Assembly: GCA_032209605.1 (NCBI GenBank)
Contig: JASFXZ010000028.1
Coordinates: 1,932,941-1,996,940, forward strand
Origin: Mactromeris polynyma
Lineage: Eukaryota; Mollusca; Bivalvia; Venerida; Mactridae
DNA: 64,000 nt
Reading direction: 5' to 3'
How positions within the stretch are numbered: position 1 is the stretch's first letter; every line of letters starts with the position of its first letter. A program made the position numbers and the translations under genes. The notes under the pieces are model-generated. The model was not told the origin of the DNA. It worked only from the letters and a program-made list of their open reading frames with translations, and searched no databases. Below, one piece after another: positions 11,601-21,862 of this stretch.

Positions 11601-14513
11601 TCCGCATGGCTGCACTTAACATCGACTACTTTTTTGCGAATGGTTTTAAAAGAAATAATAAGACTGAATTTTCATAACATTTAGTGCAGAATTAAGAAAA
11701 TTATATCAAATTTAAATATGATGCGTTAGAACTTTGGGTGAGTGTATTTTAAGTAAAAAGTCGTCGAAAATTCATAGTTATTTACAGCTTTACTACACTC
11801 GACGAATTGCTGTGTCTCAAAAATTAAATAGTCAACAATGCCGATTGAATTTAAGTTGTTAAAATATTCCTTTAAACATTCAATAATTTACTCTGATTAA
11901 AATACTTCAACTGGGTCCTGTTTCGTATTACCAAAGTTCGGTTTCACGATGGCTTACGGAAATACCCAAGGCTTGCCGAATGACAAATACTTATGTCTCG
12001 GTCAATAAATAAAATGTTTTACTCGAGATACCGATCATTTTTCTATGCCGAGTTGTCGTTCCTGTTATGCTCTCGCATCAGGGAGCGTTAAAAGAACGAC
12101 AACTCTGACTAGAGATTGAATACCGAATTGTAAGATGCAGTATTTTACTCACAGTTTTCATGTCTTCGTAACTCATTAGATGGAAGTGATAGTCAGGATT
12201 GTCATTGAACACTTTCTCCCATTCAATTGTGTAATCAAACCAGGAACCATAGTCAACTGTAAGAGACAAATTACAAATCAAAGAACTGAATGTCCTGAGA
12301 GGCGCTTCCAAAGCAAGACTGCACGTTTTCCATATTATCGAATTAGAAATTAATTCGCGACAATACTCATTCGTCAAATATGACACAAGTAATTCAGAAA
12401 AGCCTATATAATCAAGACTCTCGTCATTCAACAATTGATATATTCCTGAAAAATCAGCCATTATACTCATCAAATCTATAATAACATCAGAGGACTTTAC
12501 ATGAACTATTTAATATGGCGGTACTTCGAGTAGACCATCCCGTTGACGATGATAGCTATGAGTCGCTAAAGCGCCTCAAAAAATCAGTATCAACATACAG
12601 TAAAACCTCTCTAGAGCGGCCCTGTCTTCAATAACAATGTACCCCTCGTAACTGTTTCCTACCAACTCAACCTCTATTAAGTAACAACCTCGCAAATTGA
12701 GCCGAAATTCCGGCATCTCCCAAAGAGTGTTGCTGTGGGAAGGTTGCTCTACACATCTAGTGTCAAGCCAAATGCCTTAATAGTATACTAACAACTCGCC
12801 GTTTTCCTTTGAACACGTTATATGTCGTAAAAAAGTCACGTGACACAAACACTTTTTGCTGGCGTAAACTTAATAAAAACTAGCTCTTCATCATCATTTC
12901 GTGTCAAAACAAATAAATCTTCTCAATAAATGAAAATGTATAATTCGTCTGAAAAATGACGTCATATTCTGCTTACACATAACATGTACACATCGTGTTA
13001 CTATAAATAATACCACGGACATGGTGTATATGTCCGTGATAATACACTGACTCACCTAAACCTTTCAAGAATCTCTCCACGTAATCTATAAATAATACCA
13101 CGGACATGGTGTATATGTCCGTGATAATACACTGACTCACCTAAACCTTTCAAGAATCTCTCCACGTAATCTATAAATAATACCACGGACATGGTGTATA
13201 TGTCCGTGATAATACACTGACTCACCTAAACCTTTCAAGAATCTCTCCACGTAATCTATAAATAATACCACGGACATGGTGTATATGTCCGTGATAATAC
13301 ACTGACTCACCTAAACCTTTCAAGAATCTCTCCACGTAATTTTCCCATTTTCCATCATATTCGTATTCACATATTTTTTTGTGGTGATTATGAAACGACA
13401 CACAAATGTCTTTGGGATTTCTTTGAACAAATATTATTCGTGCATTCTGTTTTAACAGTTCCCTTGGCAACAATCGAAGCGGTAAATGAGTGTTTAGAAC
13501 ACGTGGTGATGCTACGTTGTCAAACATATCCTTGGTCACGCCCTCTACCATTGACGTCTCTTTGATTAATTTCACTCTGTCCGCTGATTGGTTGACGAGC
13601 ATTGACGTCACTTCCCATAACCAATGGGTGCCTGAATACAGAAATGTCAAAAGCGTTTTGTGGAAAGGTAGGGTAATGGACAAGTAAGGAACTGTATCAT
13701 AAGTAAATATGTTTCAAGCGAATTATTTGGAAGCATGTTCTTTTCAGTAGTCGTTATTTTGCTCCGAGGATAGGTTTATTGTTACATAAGTTCGAGGGAT
13801 CTAGTAATTTCGGGCAATGGGTTACTCCCCTGATTTTCCAATTTGCCGCGTTTGTTTTCGCAATTTGAACATTCATTGAAGTCTTATAATACAGACAAAT
13901 ATCAAAATCAAACTGCATTCAAAACTTCGGTTGATATACAAATGCCGAAGAGACGGAATGTTTCAAAACTTATCATTTGTAGAACAAACCTTACCAGCTT
14001 TCGGATAGGCACATATGAACACATCATCTGGTTTTATCTTCCAATCAGGCATGCTACGGAACACATCTTCCTGGTTTTTAATGACCTGAAAACATTGATA
14101 ATACGATTTATAAATCTACGTGTACGAAATCGTAATTCAAACTTTTAAAAAGACAATCACCAGCCTGCCTGCAAACCCTTTCTACTATTCGTTAGATTTT
14201 TAATAGGTTTTCCTACATAAGTGTAAAACGTGCCATTTTATACCGTATTCGCACGAATAATTGTTCAGAATGTCGGCGCTACCTGTACTATGTGGCAGTA
14301 TTAGCGCATTCGCGCAAAAAAATTCAGGGTCGTCAGTATTCATGCATTTTTCACCATGCTGGCATATATTCCCCAGATATTCAAAGATTGAAAATAAAAA
14401 AATGTACAAACTTCGGCATTGTCTACCTCGTCAAACGTCGGTGTATAAAACCCATCCACTTCCAGTACACGAACTGTCTCCCCGGTTCCGTCTTCTATAC
14501 GAGTTATTGGCAT
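8686..14513 (-). CDS. Cytosolic sulfotransferase (SULT family), complete, six coding exons
   Basis: Minus-strand exons: 14513-14427, 14085-13995, 13631-13311, 12256-12153, 9164-8993 and 8795-8686 (stop TAA). They sum to 885 nt, 294 aa, the usual SULT length, and every phase fits. Motifs: 5'-PAPS loop YPKAGTHW (56-63), catalytic His108 in NTHLPL, 3'-phosphate site with Arg130 and Ser138 in [10 protein letters not shown], the YGSWFD block, the C-terminal [13 protein letters not shown] (257-269) that closes over PAPS, and a dimerisation-like TVAQSERFD. The enzyme transfers sulfate from PAPS to a hydroxyl or amine of a small acceptor in the cytosol; the acceptor cannot be read from sequence. Exon 1 has two possible phase-0 donors, GAG|GTAGAC at 14427 (used here) or GAA|GTTTGT at 14412, which would add five residues. 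The end of exon 3 lies inside an 85-bp tandem repeat. Confidence 0.92.
9290..9769 (+). mobile_element. LINE fragment in sulfotransferase intron 4, with A-rich tail
   Basis: The plus-strand frame at about 9398-9490 reads [18 protein letters not shown] and runs to a TAG. This matches the VWNSLP..IR pattern at the C-terminus of jockey-like reverse transcriptases. About 270 bases of AT-rich 3' sequence follow, ending AATAAAGAATTAAAAAAAAA near 9767. It is inserted opposite to the host gene. Upstream frames are interrupted, so it is a 5'-truncated relic. Confidence 0.55.
12050..12105. repeat. Hairpin just downstream of sulfotransferase exon 4
   Basis: GAGTTGTCGTTC at 12050-12061 and GAACGACAACTC at 12094-12105 form a perfect 12-bp inverted repeat with a 32-base loop. 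It lies about 50 bases into intron 4 past the donor at 12152. No function is assigned. Confidence 0.6.
12272..12597 (-). repeat. Dispersed repeat with short open frame, copy A (pair with 46531-46842)
   Basis: On the minus strand this stretch of sulfotransferase intron 3 aligns over about 310 bases with the plus strand of 46531-46842. Landmarks are GCTATCATCGTCAAC, GTCCTCTGAT, AGATTTGATGAGTATAATGG, AATATGGAAAACGTGCAGT and TTCTTTGATTT. Copy A keeps an open frame from the ATG at 12473 through to the exon 4 acceptor. Its N-terminus ([17 protein letters not shown]) faintly recalls exon 1 of fatty-acid-binding proteins, but the rest does not fit. Homology stops about 15 bases before the exon 4 acceptor. 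Confidence 0.65.
12598..12760 (+). repeat. Dispersed element related to the 32-bp array at 15.2 kb
   Basis: It starts ACAGTAAAACCTCTCTAGAG, like the CAGTAAAACCTC ends of the pogo-like elements, then reads CGGCCCTGTCTTCAATAAC. It ends in GGCATCTCCCAAAGAGTGTTG. The array at 15225-15905 consists of copies of CTCTCCAGAGCGGCCCTC and is followed by CATCTCCCAAGCGTGTTA. The two loci therefore look like the same element with and without expansion of one terminal unit. Confidence 0.6.
13001..13340 (-). repeat. 85-bp tandem repeat (exactly 4 copies) carrying the exon 3 splice donor
   Basis: Four near-identical 85-bp units begin at 13001, 13086, 13171 and 13256. On the gene's strand each contains the last 30 bases of sulfotransferase exon 3, its donor (TTTAG|GTGAGTCAGT) and part of intron 3. 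Each also has the perfect 9-bp hairpin CACGGACAT/ATGTCCGTG with a 7-base loop. The donor in register with the coding sequence is at 13311; copies lie at 13226, 13141 and 13056. Confidence 0.95.
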
Positions 14514-15224
14514 GTTTTTCTTTGTTTCTTAGTAATGAGTCAGACACCATTCATTCCACATCTAAAACATGTAAGACAAGAAATTGATCAACTGATTGAA
14601 AAGGTACATAGTAGAAATAATTATAAGGATTCATTTCAATTTCCAAACAATTGAAATAACGATTACATTAATTCAATAAAAGTGAAAATATTCTTTTTGA
14701 AAATGTAACTAAAAGGTCAAAGACAACTTGGAAAACAGACGAACATTGATTAACGATAAAGTTAAATAAATAAACATTGACATTGATTAAACTATAATTA
14801 CATTAATTAGCAATTAAACCACATGGGTTTAACAAATAGGCCACAGCCTCTGTCAGTACATGGTGACGTCACATATGACGTTTTCTGGAAATAACGTCAC
14901 TTTAAAAAAAGAGGTTGGAAATCGTACTGCGGCGCTAAATTGTTGTTCAAAATGGTTGTTAATTGGTACTAATAAACTATGATGCAATATAAATTGATTG
15001 AACAAATTTTGTATATTTCATCAAGCTAAATCTAGTTGTCTCGTATCCATGACAACACCCATATGTGTATTTGACGCAGGTCAAAATTACCTTAAAATTT
15101 CGAAATCGGTTAAAATTATCGATTCGTAAAATGGAATTCTAGAAGTGCCACAGTGTGTACAACATAAAAAGTGTGGTGTTACTATGTAGTGGGTATGAAA
15201 CCCGCACCTCATAATTATACTTTG
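14514..15224. other. Region upstream of the sulfotransferase start codon
   Basis: The 5' UTR and promoter of the sulfotransferase gene should lie here on the minus strand. No clear TATA box or untranslated exon could be assigned. It includes the short inverted-repeat element at 14851-14938. Confidence 0.5.
14851..14938. mobile_element. Partial copy of the CRE-containing inverted-repeat element
   Basis: GTGACGTCACATATGACGTT followed by TTCTGGAAATAACGTCACTT and AGAGGTTGGAAATCG matches the right half of the element at 2776-2984. It ends TACTGCGGCGCTAA, matching the other element's left end as reverse complement. One CRE palindrome is intact (TGACGTCA) and one is mutated (AACGTCAC). Confidence 0.65.
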
Positions 15225-15905
15225 CAGCCTCTCCAGAGCGGCCCTCTCTTGAGCAACAACCTCTCCAGAGCGGCCATCTCTTGAGCAACAACCCCTCCAG
15301 AGCGGCCCTCTCTTGAGCAACAACCTCTCCAGAGCGGCCCTCTCTTGAGCAACAACCTCTCCAGAGCGGCCCTCTCTTGAGCAACAACCTCTCCAGAGCG
15401 GCCCTCTCTTGAGCAACAACCTCTCCAGAGCGGCCCTCTCTTGAGCAACAACCTCTCCAGAGCGGCCCTCTCTTGAGCAACAACCTCTCCAGAGCGGCCC
15501 TCTCTTGAGCAACAACCTCTCCAGCGCGGCCCTCTCTTGAGCAACAACCTCTCCAGAGCGGCCCTCTCTTGAGCAACAACCTCTCCAGAGCGGCCCTCTA
15601 TTGAGCAACAACCTCTCCAGAGCGGCCCTCTATTGAGCAACAACCTCTCCAGAGCGGCCCTCTCTTGAGCACCAACCTCACCAGAGCGGCCCTCTCTTGA
15701 GCAACAACCTTTCCAGAGCGGCCCTCTCTTGAGTAACAACCTTTCCAGAGCGGCCCTCTCTTGAGCAACAACCTTTTCAGAGCGGCCCTCTCTTGAGCAA
15801 CAACCTTTCCAGAGCGGCCCTCTCTTGAGCAACAACCTTTCCAGAGCGGCCCTCTCTTGAGCAACAACCTTTCCAGAGCGGCCCTCTCTTTAGCAACAAC
15901 CTCTA
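15225..15905 (+). repeat. 32-bp minisatellite, about 21 copies
   Basis: The unit contains CTCTCCAGAGCGGCCCTC and TTGAGCAACAAC, period 32. Copies are nearly identical at the left and more varied (CTTTCC, CTCACC) at the right. Because 32 is not a multiple of 3, all minus-strand frames run through with a 32-residue period; these long frames (GPLWRGCCSREG and similar) are artefacts of the repeat, not a protein gene. Confidence 0.97.
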
Positions 15906-17363
15906 AACAACAGCCGACATTTGCATCTCCCAAGCGTGTTACAGTGGAGATGTTGCATTGTATGTCAGTCATGGAGACAAGGGAACTTATTCACCAACAT
16001 TTTAAGGATTTTGTCTGTATGCGTATCTGTACACTTTGCCAGGTTTTATTAAAATCTGTATTATAATAACAATGTAACAGCAAAAAGTACATTTTATACT
16101 TTCAAGTCTAAGTCTGAGTTTTAATCTTAACATATATGTGAATACGGTCCAAGTCTCAAAATGCAAGTGTCTGATTGGATGGTTCTGGGCTCCTTTGTAT
16201 CTTGACCATGCAATGAAACGGCTGTACTTTAAGACTGGTCCCCACACCAAGATTCAATATATTATGTCCTAGTATTACCTGGCTGACAAATTGATCCTAT
16301 TTCCACAACTAGACCGTCTTTTTTAATTGATTCGAGAACATATGTTTCCTCGTATGATTAGAATGATTAATCAAACCTTTTTGTAACAGATGGCATATAT
16401 TGTATGTGGGTCTGCTATACACAGTTAAAGTATTTGCTAACAAGCATACATCGGAAAAGCTTGAATAACTCTCTTCAAAGCCTTTCCACAGTCTTATTAA
16501 GACATTGTATTCCTTTGCACCTCAATGGAGGTGAGTTATGACCCAAGTATTTTATTAGACTATATTCATTTTTTTATTATTTCTCACGGAACTATTTCAC
16601 AAATTTTAAAACGACCTCCCAATCAGGGGTCTACCCCTGATTTTGGATACATAACATTAAAAGTCTTGGCATTGTTTTCAATAAGATTTTGGCTTGAAAC
16701 ATTTATGAAACATAAGCACTTCAAAATACAATCGACTTATAAATAGTTCGAATTACATGATTTCGACGTCAGGCATGTTCGAAAGTGGACGGTTTGAATA
16801 AATAAGAATAGATATAAGTCACGCTCGACTTATACGTGGTTTGAATTATCAGAAGTTTGATGGTAATAATCATTTTCGTAGAAACAGAACGTCATTATCC
16901 CGAGCTAAGAAATGTTATCTCATTTGTGATGTAACTAATGATGATGTATGGATTTCAAATTGCACTTGACTCTTTACTTAATGTATCATAAATTGCCGAT
17001 GTCATTAAATCGACAGGTTATGGAGAAAATATATTTCTCATTACTTGCTAAAATAGGCGCAAAAATGAAGACTTAATAATGAAATGGAAGCCTTCAAAAC
17101 TGCGTTACTTTCTTAAGATTTTACGATCATTATCGTATTGATCCAACTACACAAAGCTTAAAAACAGAGATATGATTGTAGGAAACGTGTCATTAAAGTC
17201 TGGATTAGTTCCCAGAAAACGATCTCCGGAGAAAAGAAGGAAGTACGTGACTTAAATACAACAAGTATCACCATGGAACGCTGTATAGTTTTGTCAATAT
17301 GATTGCAGTAACAATCATTGCAATAAGGAAATAAAGATAATCATAAGAGAGAGAGATAGAGAA

Positions 17364-17700
17364 TACCTCTCCACACAGACCTCCGGGAAAACAACAATCC
17401 ACAAAACATAAGGCACTTGAGGAGGCGCAAGGGTCAATATTTAAGGGAACAAGGGCGCTTGGAATGGCCTGGCCGACCATAAGGGATAACTAGGAGAATC
17501 AAAGAGGACAAACATGGGTGATTTAATGGATGGAATACATCACAGGACAATTCAAGAAAGCTGGCAACAATAGGCCGAAAGTGGGGAGAAAATGACATGA
17601 ACACTTTGTCAAATGAAAGAACCGCACAGAGGAAACAAAAATAGAAACAATAACCATACAGCGATTTACAGCATTGGAACTGTCAGCACAAATACTGGGG
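17364..17700. repeat. Dispersed repeat, copy 2 (pair with 1040-1420)
   Basis: Same orientation as 1040-1420 and clearly homologous through ACAGACCTCCGGGAAAAC, GATAACTAGGAGAATC, GGATGGAATACATCACAGGA and CATACAGCGATTTACAGC. The small minus-strand frame here mirrors the one in copy 1 (shared DCCFPGGLC) because the DNA is shared. Family unknown. Confidence 0.75.
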
Positions 17701-18921
17701 GTTACAACTGCAAAATGGAGACTGTCTTGCTTTTTTATTTTTTATAACTATCGCAAGGGGTTTAAGTTAGAGTGGCTTTATGTGGAAACTGTGAACGACG
17801 AGGCGACTGACTTACAACTACATTGTACATGTAGACGTTTTTGTCATTTTGTTAGCAATGCTATCTCCAAGGGTGAAGGTCAAACAACTTTGTATTTAAA
17901 TAAAGAAGCAGATTGACTTGTTTCACGCTCAGCCCCTTCATATACATGTATACTTGACCTTAAAATATTGGTCAGTCATTGCTTGTCAACGCAACACCGT
18001 GATACAGAGATTCCCCCAGTGTATCACGTTGAATTATCTTTTTTGCACAATCATGTACTTTTTAGCAACTCAGATAAAATAAGAAACTATGTACATTGTA
18101 ATAGTAAAACCAATATTTGTAGCAAAATTCCGTGTTCAATTAAAGTTGCATGGTAAGAGTGGAATTTTGACACACATTACCCGTACTTTAAGATATTAAA
18201 AACATGACTACGGTCCAAAATAGTTGACATGTTAACTGGTATTATGTCATGACCACATTTTAGTAACTACTCGTACAAACAACGATATATTTCACGACTC
18301 AGATTTTGTGACATCGGTAAGCTTTTCTGGACAATTACGTCGTGGCCAAGAACGTTTTTCCCTCAGATGTCACCTATATGATACCCTACATTAAGATTAC
18401 ATTTTGTTCAAATCCACAAAATCGAATGCACGAACAATCTGCATAGATTAAAAAACACCAAAATGATATCCAACTCAGTTTCTCTGAAAATTGCACTCAA
18501 AGAAAAACAGCAAATGTGTTTACCCGATCTGTCGGTGTATCCACAAGTTAATTATTTCTATCTCCGGAATTCGCACAATAATAAGATCAATCCAATACTA
18601 TATAGACATCCAATATTTTCACGCACGATTATTCGTCTTTATAAAATATGAATACTTTACAAACGCACATGTTGCAAGAAAAATCCATAAGAAACACTGG
18701 AAGCCTAAAGCAACAATGACAGATTAGGTTTCTCAAGAGAAAATTCCGGGAGAAAATTGTATCCGAGTAATTTTCACTTGATTCAATTTATCCGCTGTGA
18801 ACTAGTCCTTGGTGATTAGTCAATTATGGATGTCGTACTGAGTGTGAGAATTTGTTGTACAGCTATATACAGAAAACACGTGAAAACATGTTTAATTCAG
18901 ATACAGTAAATGTTACCTGTG

Positions 18922-19219
18922 CGTTCGTTCGTTCGTTCGTTCGTTCGTTCGTTCGTTCGTTCGTTCGTTCGTTCGTTCGTTCGTTCGTTCGTTCGTTCGT
19001 TCGTTCGTTCGTTCGTTCGTTCGTTCGTTCGTTCGTTCGTTCGTTCGTTCGTTCGTTCGTTCGTTCGTTCGTTCGTTCGTTCGTTCGTTCGTTCGTTCGT
19101 TCGTTCGTTCGTTCGTTCGTTCGTTCGTTCGTTCGTTCGTTCGTTCGTTCGTTCGTTCGTTCGTTCGTTCGTTCGTTCGTTCGTTCGTTCGTTCGTTCGT
19201 TCGTTCGTTCGTTCGTTCG
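18922..19219 (+). repeat. (GTTC)n microsatellite, about 74 uninterrupted repeats
   Basis: 298 bases of perfect tetranucleotide GTTC, ended by CGCTTTAAAG. Two frames give artefactual SFVR peptide repeats. Its length and lack of interruptions indicate recent expansion and probable polymorphism. Confidence 0.98.
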
Positions 19220-20249
19220 CTTTAAAGGGTAATAAAGTAATTCATTAATTCATTTTAGCATGCATACATGCACACATGCACGCACGGACTCGCTCCCACT
19301 CACTCGCTCGCTCAATCATCAAAACCCACTCCTCGTATGTCACGATTTAATTTCACAGTTACATAATGTAAGTAACGGATATTCATTTATTCATGTGACA
19401 TTAGTAAGCAGGAGAGTATTATATAGCTAACCACACTCGCAAACTGGCTGACCATGAATACATATAACAGCAGTAACAGCATTCTCTACAGGTTATTTCA
19501 GAACTCAATCAACTGACATTCCTACAATTTGATTTATTTATTTTACATTTGTGATTTCCCTGTACTTAGGAAGCAGTTAAGTCGAGCAGTAAACGCATCA
19601 GGCGACTTCACAGTCACTGACTTTAATCAGAAACCCAAATAATATGTGTTTGACATATCAACAAATGTCCATAAAGCGTGTGCGCAATATATATAAATCT
19701 TTGCGCATTATACACTTAACAAAACTTATAAGTGTGCACATATACAAATGTCCACATCAGAGTCAATATTGATCTGATTTTATTGAAATGTACAACAAGT
19801 ATAGCTTATGTACTTGGCATGATATTTCACTTCTTTTAATTTACCCAACTACAGATTTAAGAAAGAAAATCGATAAATGTGATGATGCCTCAAAATGCCA
19901 CTGTTACAAATCCAAGTTAATATCTGCAAAGTTTGCAAATTGGTTGTACAACATAAAAAATGCCTAAATATCATTCAATTACGATATACTACAAATACTC
20001 TGAGTACTGTAATCAATCGTAACTTCTTGGCGGAGCCAATAATGCCGAGGTGTTCCGAATGAGACGGCATTATAAATAACTCCGTAGTGTGATCATAGAC
20101 ACAGTATAGTCTGTTACAATATAGTTCAACATTACTTATTGCGTCAGTCGTGAACTCACACATCCATGTTAATAAACGTGTAACATAGCGATTTATCTGA
20201 TTAAAATAATATAAATGTTCGCGACTGGTACATTAACCCTTTACTCCAT

Positions 20250-20345
20250 AGATACGCCGATTGACGCCTCTGCCGTATCTCTATGCAGACCCATTTTAAC
20301 GCCTCTACCGTATCTCCATGCAGACCCCTTTTAACGCCTCTGACG
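20250..20345 (+). repeat. Short tandem repeat, about 2.5 copies
   Basis: ACGCCTCTGCCGTATCTC is followed by TATGCAGACCC and TTTTA. It recurs as ACGCCTCTACCGTATCTC and then partially as ACGCCTCTGACGTTC, with a period of about 42. Confidence 0.7.
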
Positions 20346-21862
20346 TTCTGACCAACATGGGTTACTACATAAAGTTTTTGCATAAACTGCATTTAAAACA
20401 TCACATACTCGCGGCAGGTTTCCAATAAATTTTCGGATTTTTATAATGCGCCGTAAAACTGCACACACATTTTGTTAAGTGTATATAAAACTTGGCGCAT
20501 TATATAAAACTTCTATTTAGCCAGTCTATTTTTATCTCGTTGTATACACGTACATACATATACATTGTAGTTATACACATCCCATCTCCATACTTCAATA
20601 GTAAACTTGTAATCATTCAAACTTTATAATAACATAATGCACAAACCCTTAAACTTACTGACTAAGACAACCCCAACAAATAATAAGTTTCTTGTTAAAA
20701 CCTGTGACACACTATATGTGCGATCCCTGTTAAAACTAAGAAGAAAAATATGAAAAGTTCAAAGTTTAAGTTCGTTTTGTTTGTGTATGCAAGTTAGGTA
20801 CAATAAATAGTTACCTGTTGAAAGAACCACACTTTACTTGCAATTATCCAGCCAGTTATAATACCCTTCTTCGCTGTTACAACAATTTGATGTTGAAAAC
20901 TGTCAAAATGTTTCAAAACCACGAAATCGCCGAGCTTATCAATGTACGCTTTTCACATGCAGATCTAGCCTGATTTTATCATCTAAATACAGTAGCGGTT
21001 CGGGGATGTGATGGCTGGGTGGGGTAGGGGTAGATAAAATATGGCTCTATCATATTTCTCTATCTCTTGATACTGCCTTATACCTCTCGCGGGAATTATC
21101 TCCCATTCGTGATGACATACGTTAGTTAGCATTATATTAAATGTTATAACCCTCTAAGATTAACTGATGGCGGATGATTAATATTTATTACATTTCATAA
21201 ATTTATACATCCTAGCTGGCTCTCATGTATTATTAATTGTGCATGTATTAATTAACTTGTTTAATTAGTAATGATTTCCTGTATTATTAATTGATAGTTT
21301 AGAAAGTTTTGACTATAGAAATGCATTGGCATTATATGTGTAGTTTAAAATAGGAATTTAACCGATTTAATTTCACATGTACAAACTGGCAGTGAAAAGT
21401 CTCTAACATTTAAAGGGTTGTTTTGTATGGTGCCACGAGTTAACTGCATGCATAATTAACTAGACAATTATGTGGTTAACTAGATAAGTATCGTGATACG
21501 TTTTCATCCCAGATAAATATCTTAACACGAACATGTGTCTGATAGTGCCCACAACTGCCACCACTTAATCCCCTAGGTTTTCAGAACGGAAATCTATTTT
21601 AGATATGTAGTTAACTGGTAGCAAATGTATGCCACCATAGTTTTGTAATCGTTGGTATTCTGATTGTTGATGAACTTATTAGTTTAAACATTATTCAAAC
21701 TGATTGACGTTAACTTGCAGCTGTTGGAACCAATATTGTAACATGATATTTTTCAAAAATTAAAACGCAGATTGCATCAGAAAGTACGATAAGCTATTTT
21801 ATTGGTCGATATACTCTGTTAAACGAAACTTCACTGGATATTTTTCGACACCCCTAGTTATC

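Larger units (their letters stand above)
15906..21862. other. Gene-poor stretch
   Basis: About 6 kb without a recognisable gene on either strand. It contains the dispersed repeat at 17364-17700, the GTTC microsatellite at 18922-19219, low-complexity CATGCA/CTCGCT sequence at 19258-19318, and a short tandem at 20250-20345. Remaining open frames are under 85 codons with no family likeness. Confidence 0.6.

Noticed and set aside
15087..15972. Overlapping minus-strand open frames of 124-206 codons with GPLWRGCCSREG repeats
   Set aside because: They arise from a 32-bp tandem array with no stop in any of three frames; conservation is at DNA level and there are no gene signals.
18852..19248. SFVR-repeat open frames
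   Set aside because: Translation of the GTTC microsatellite.
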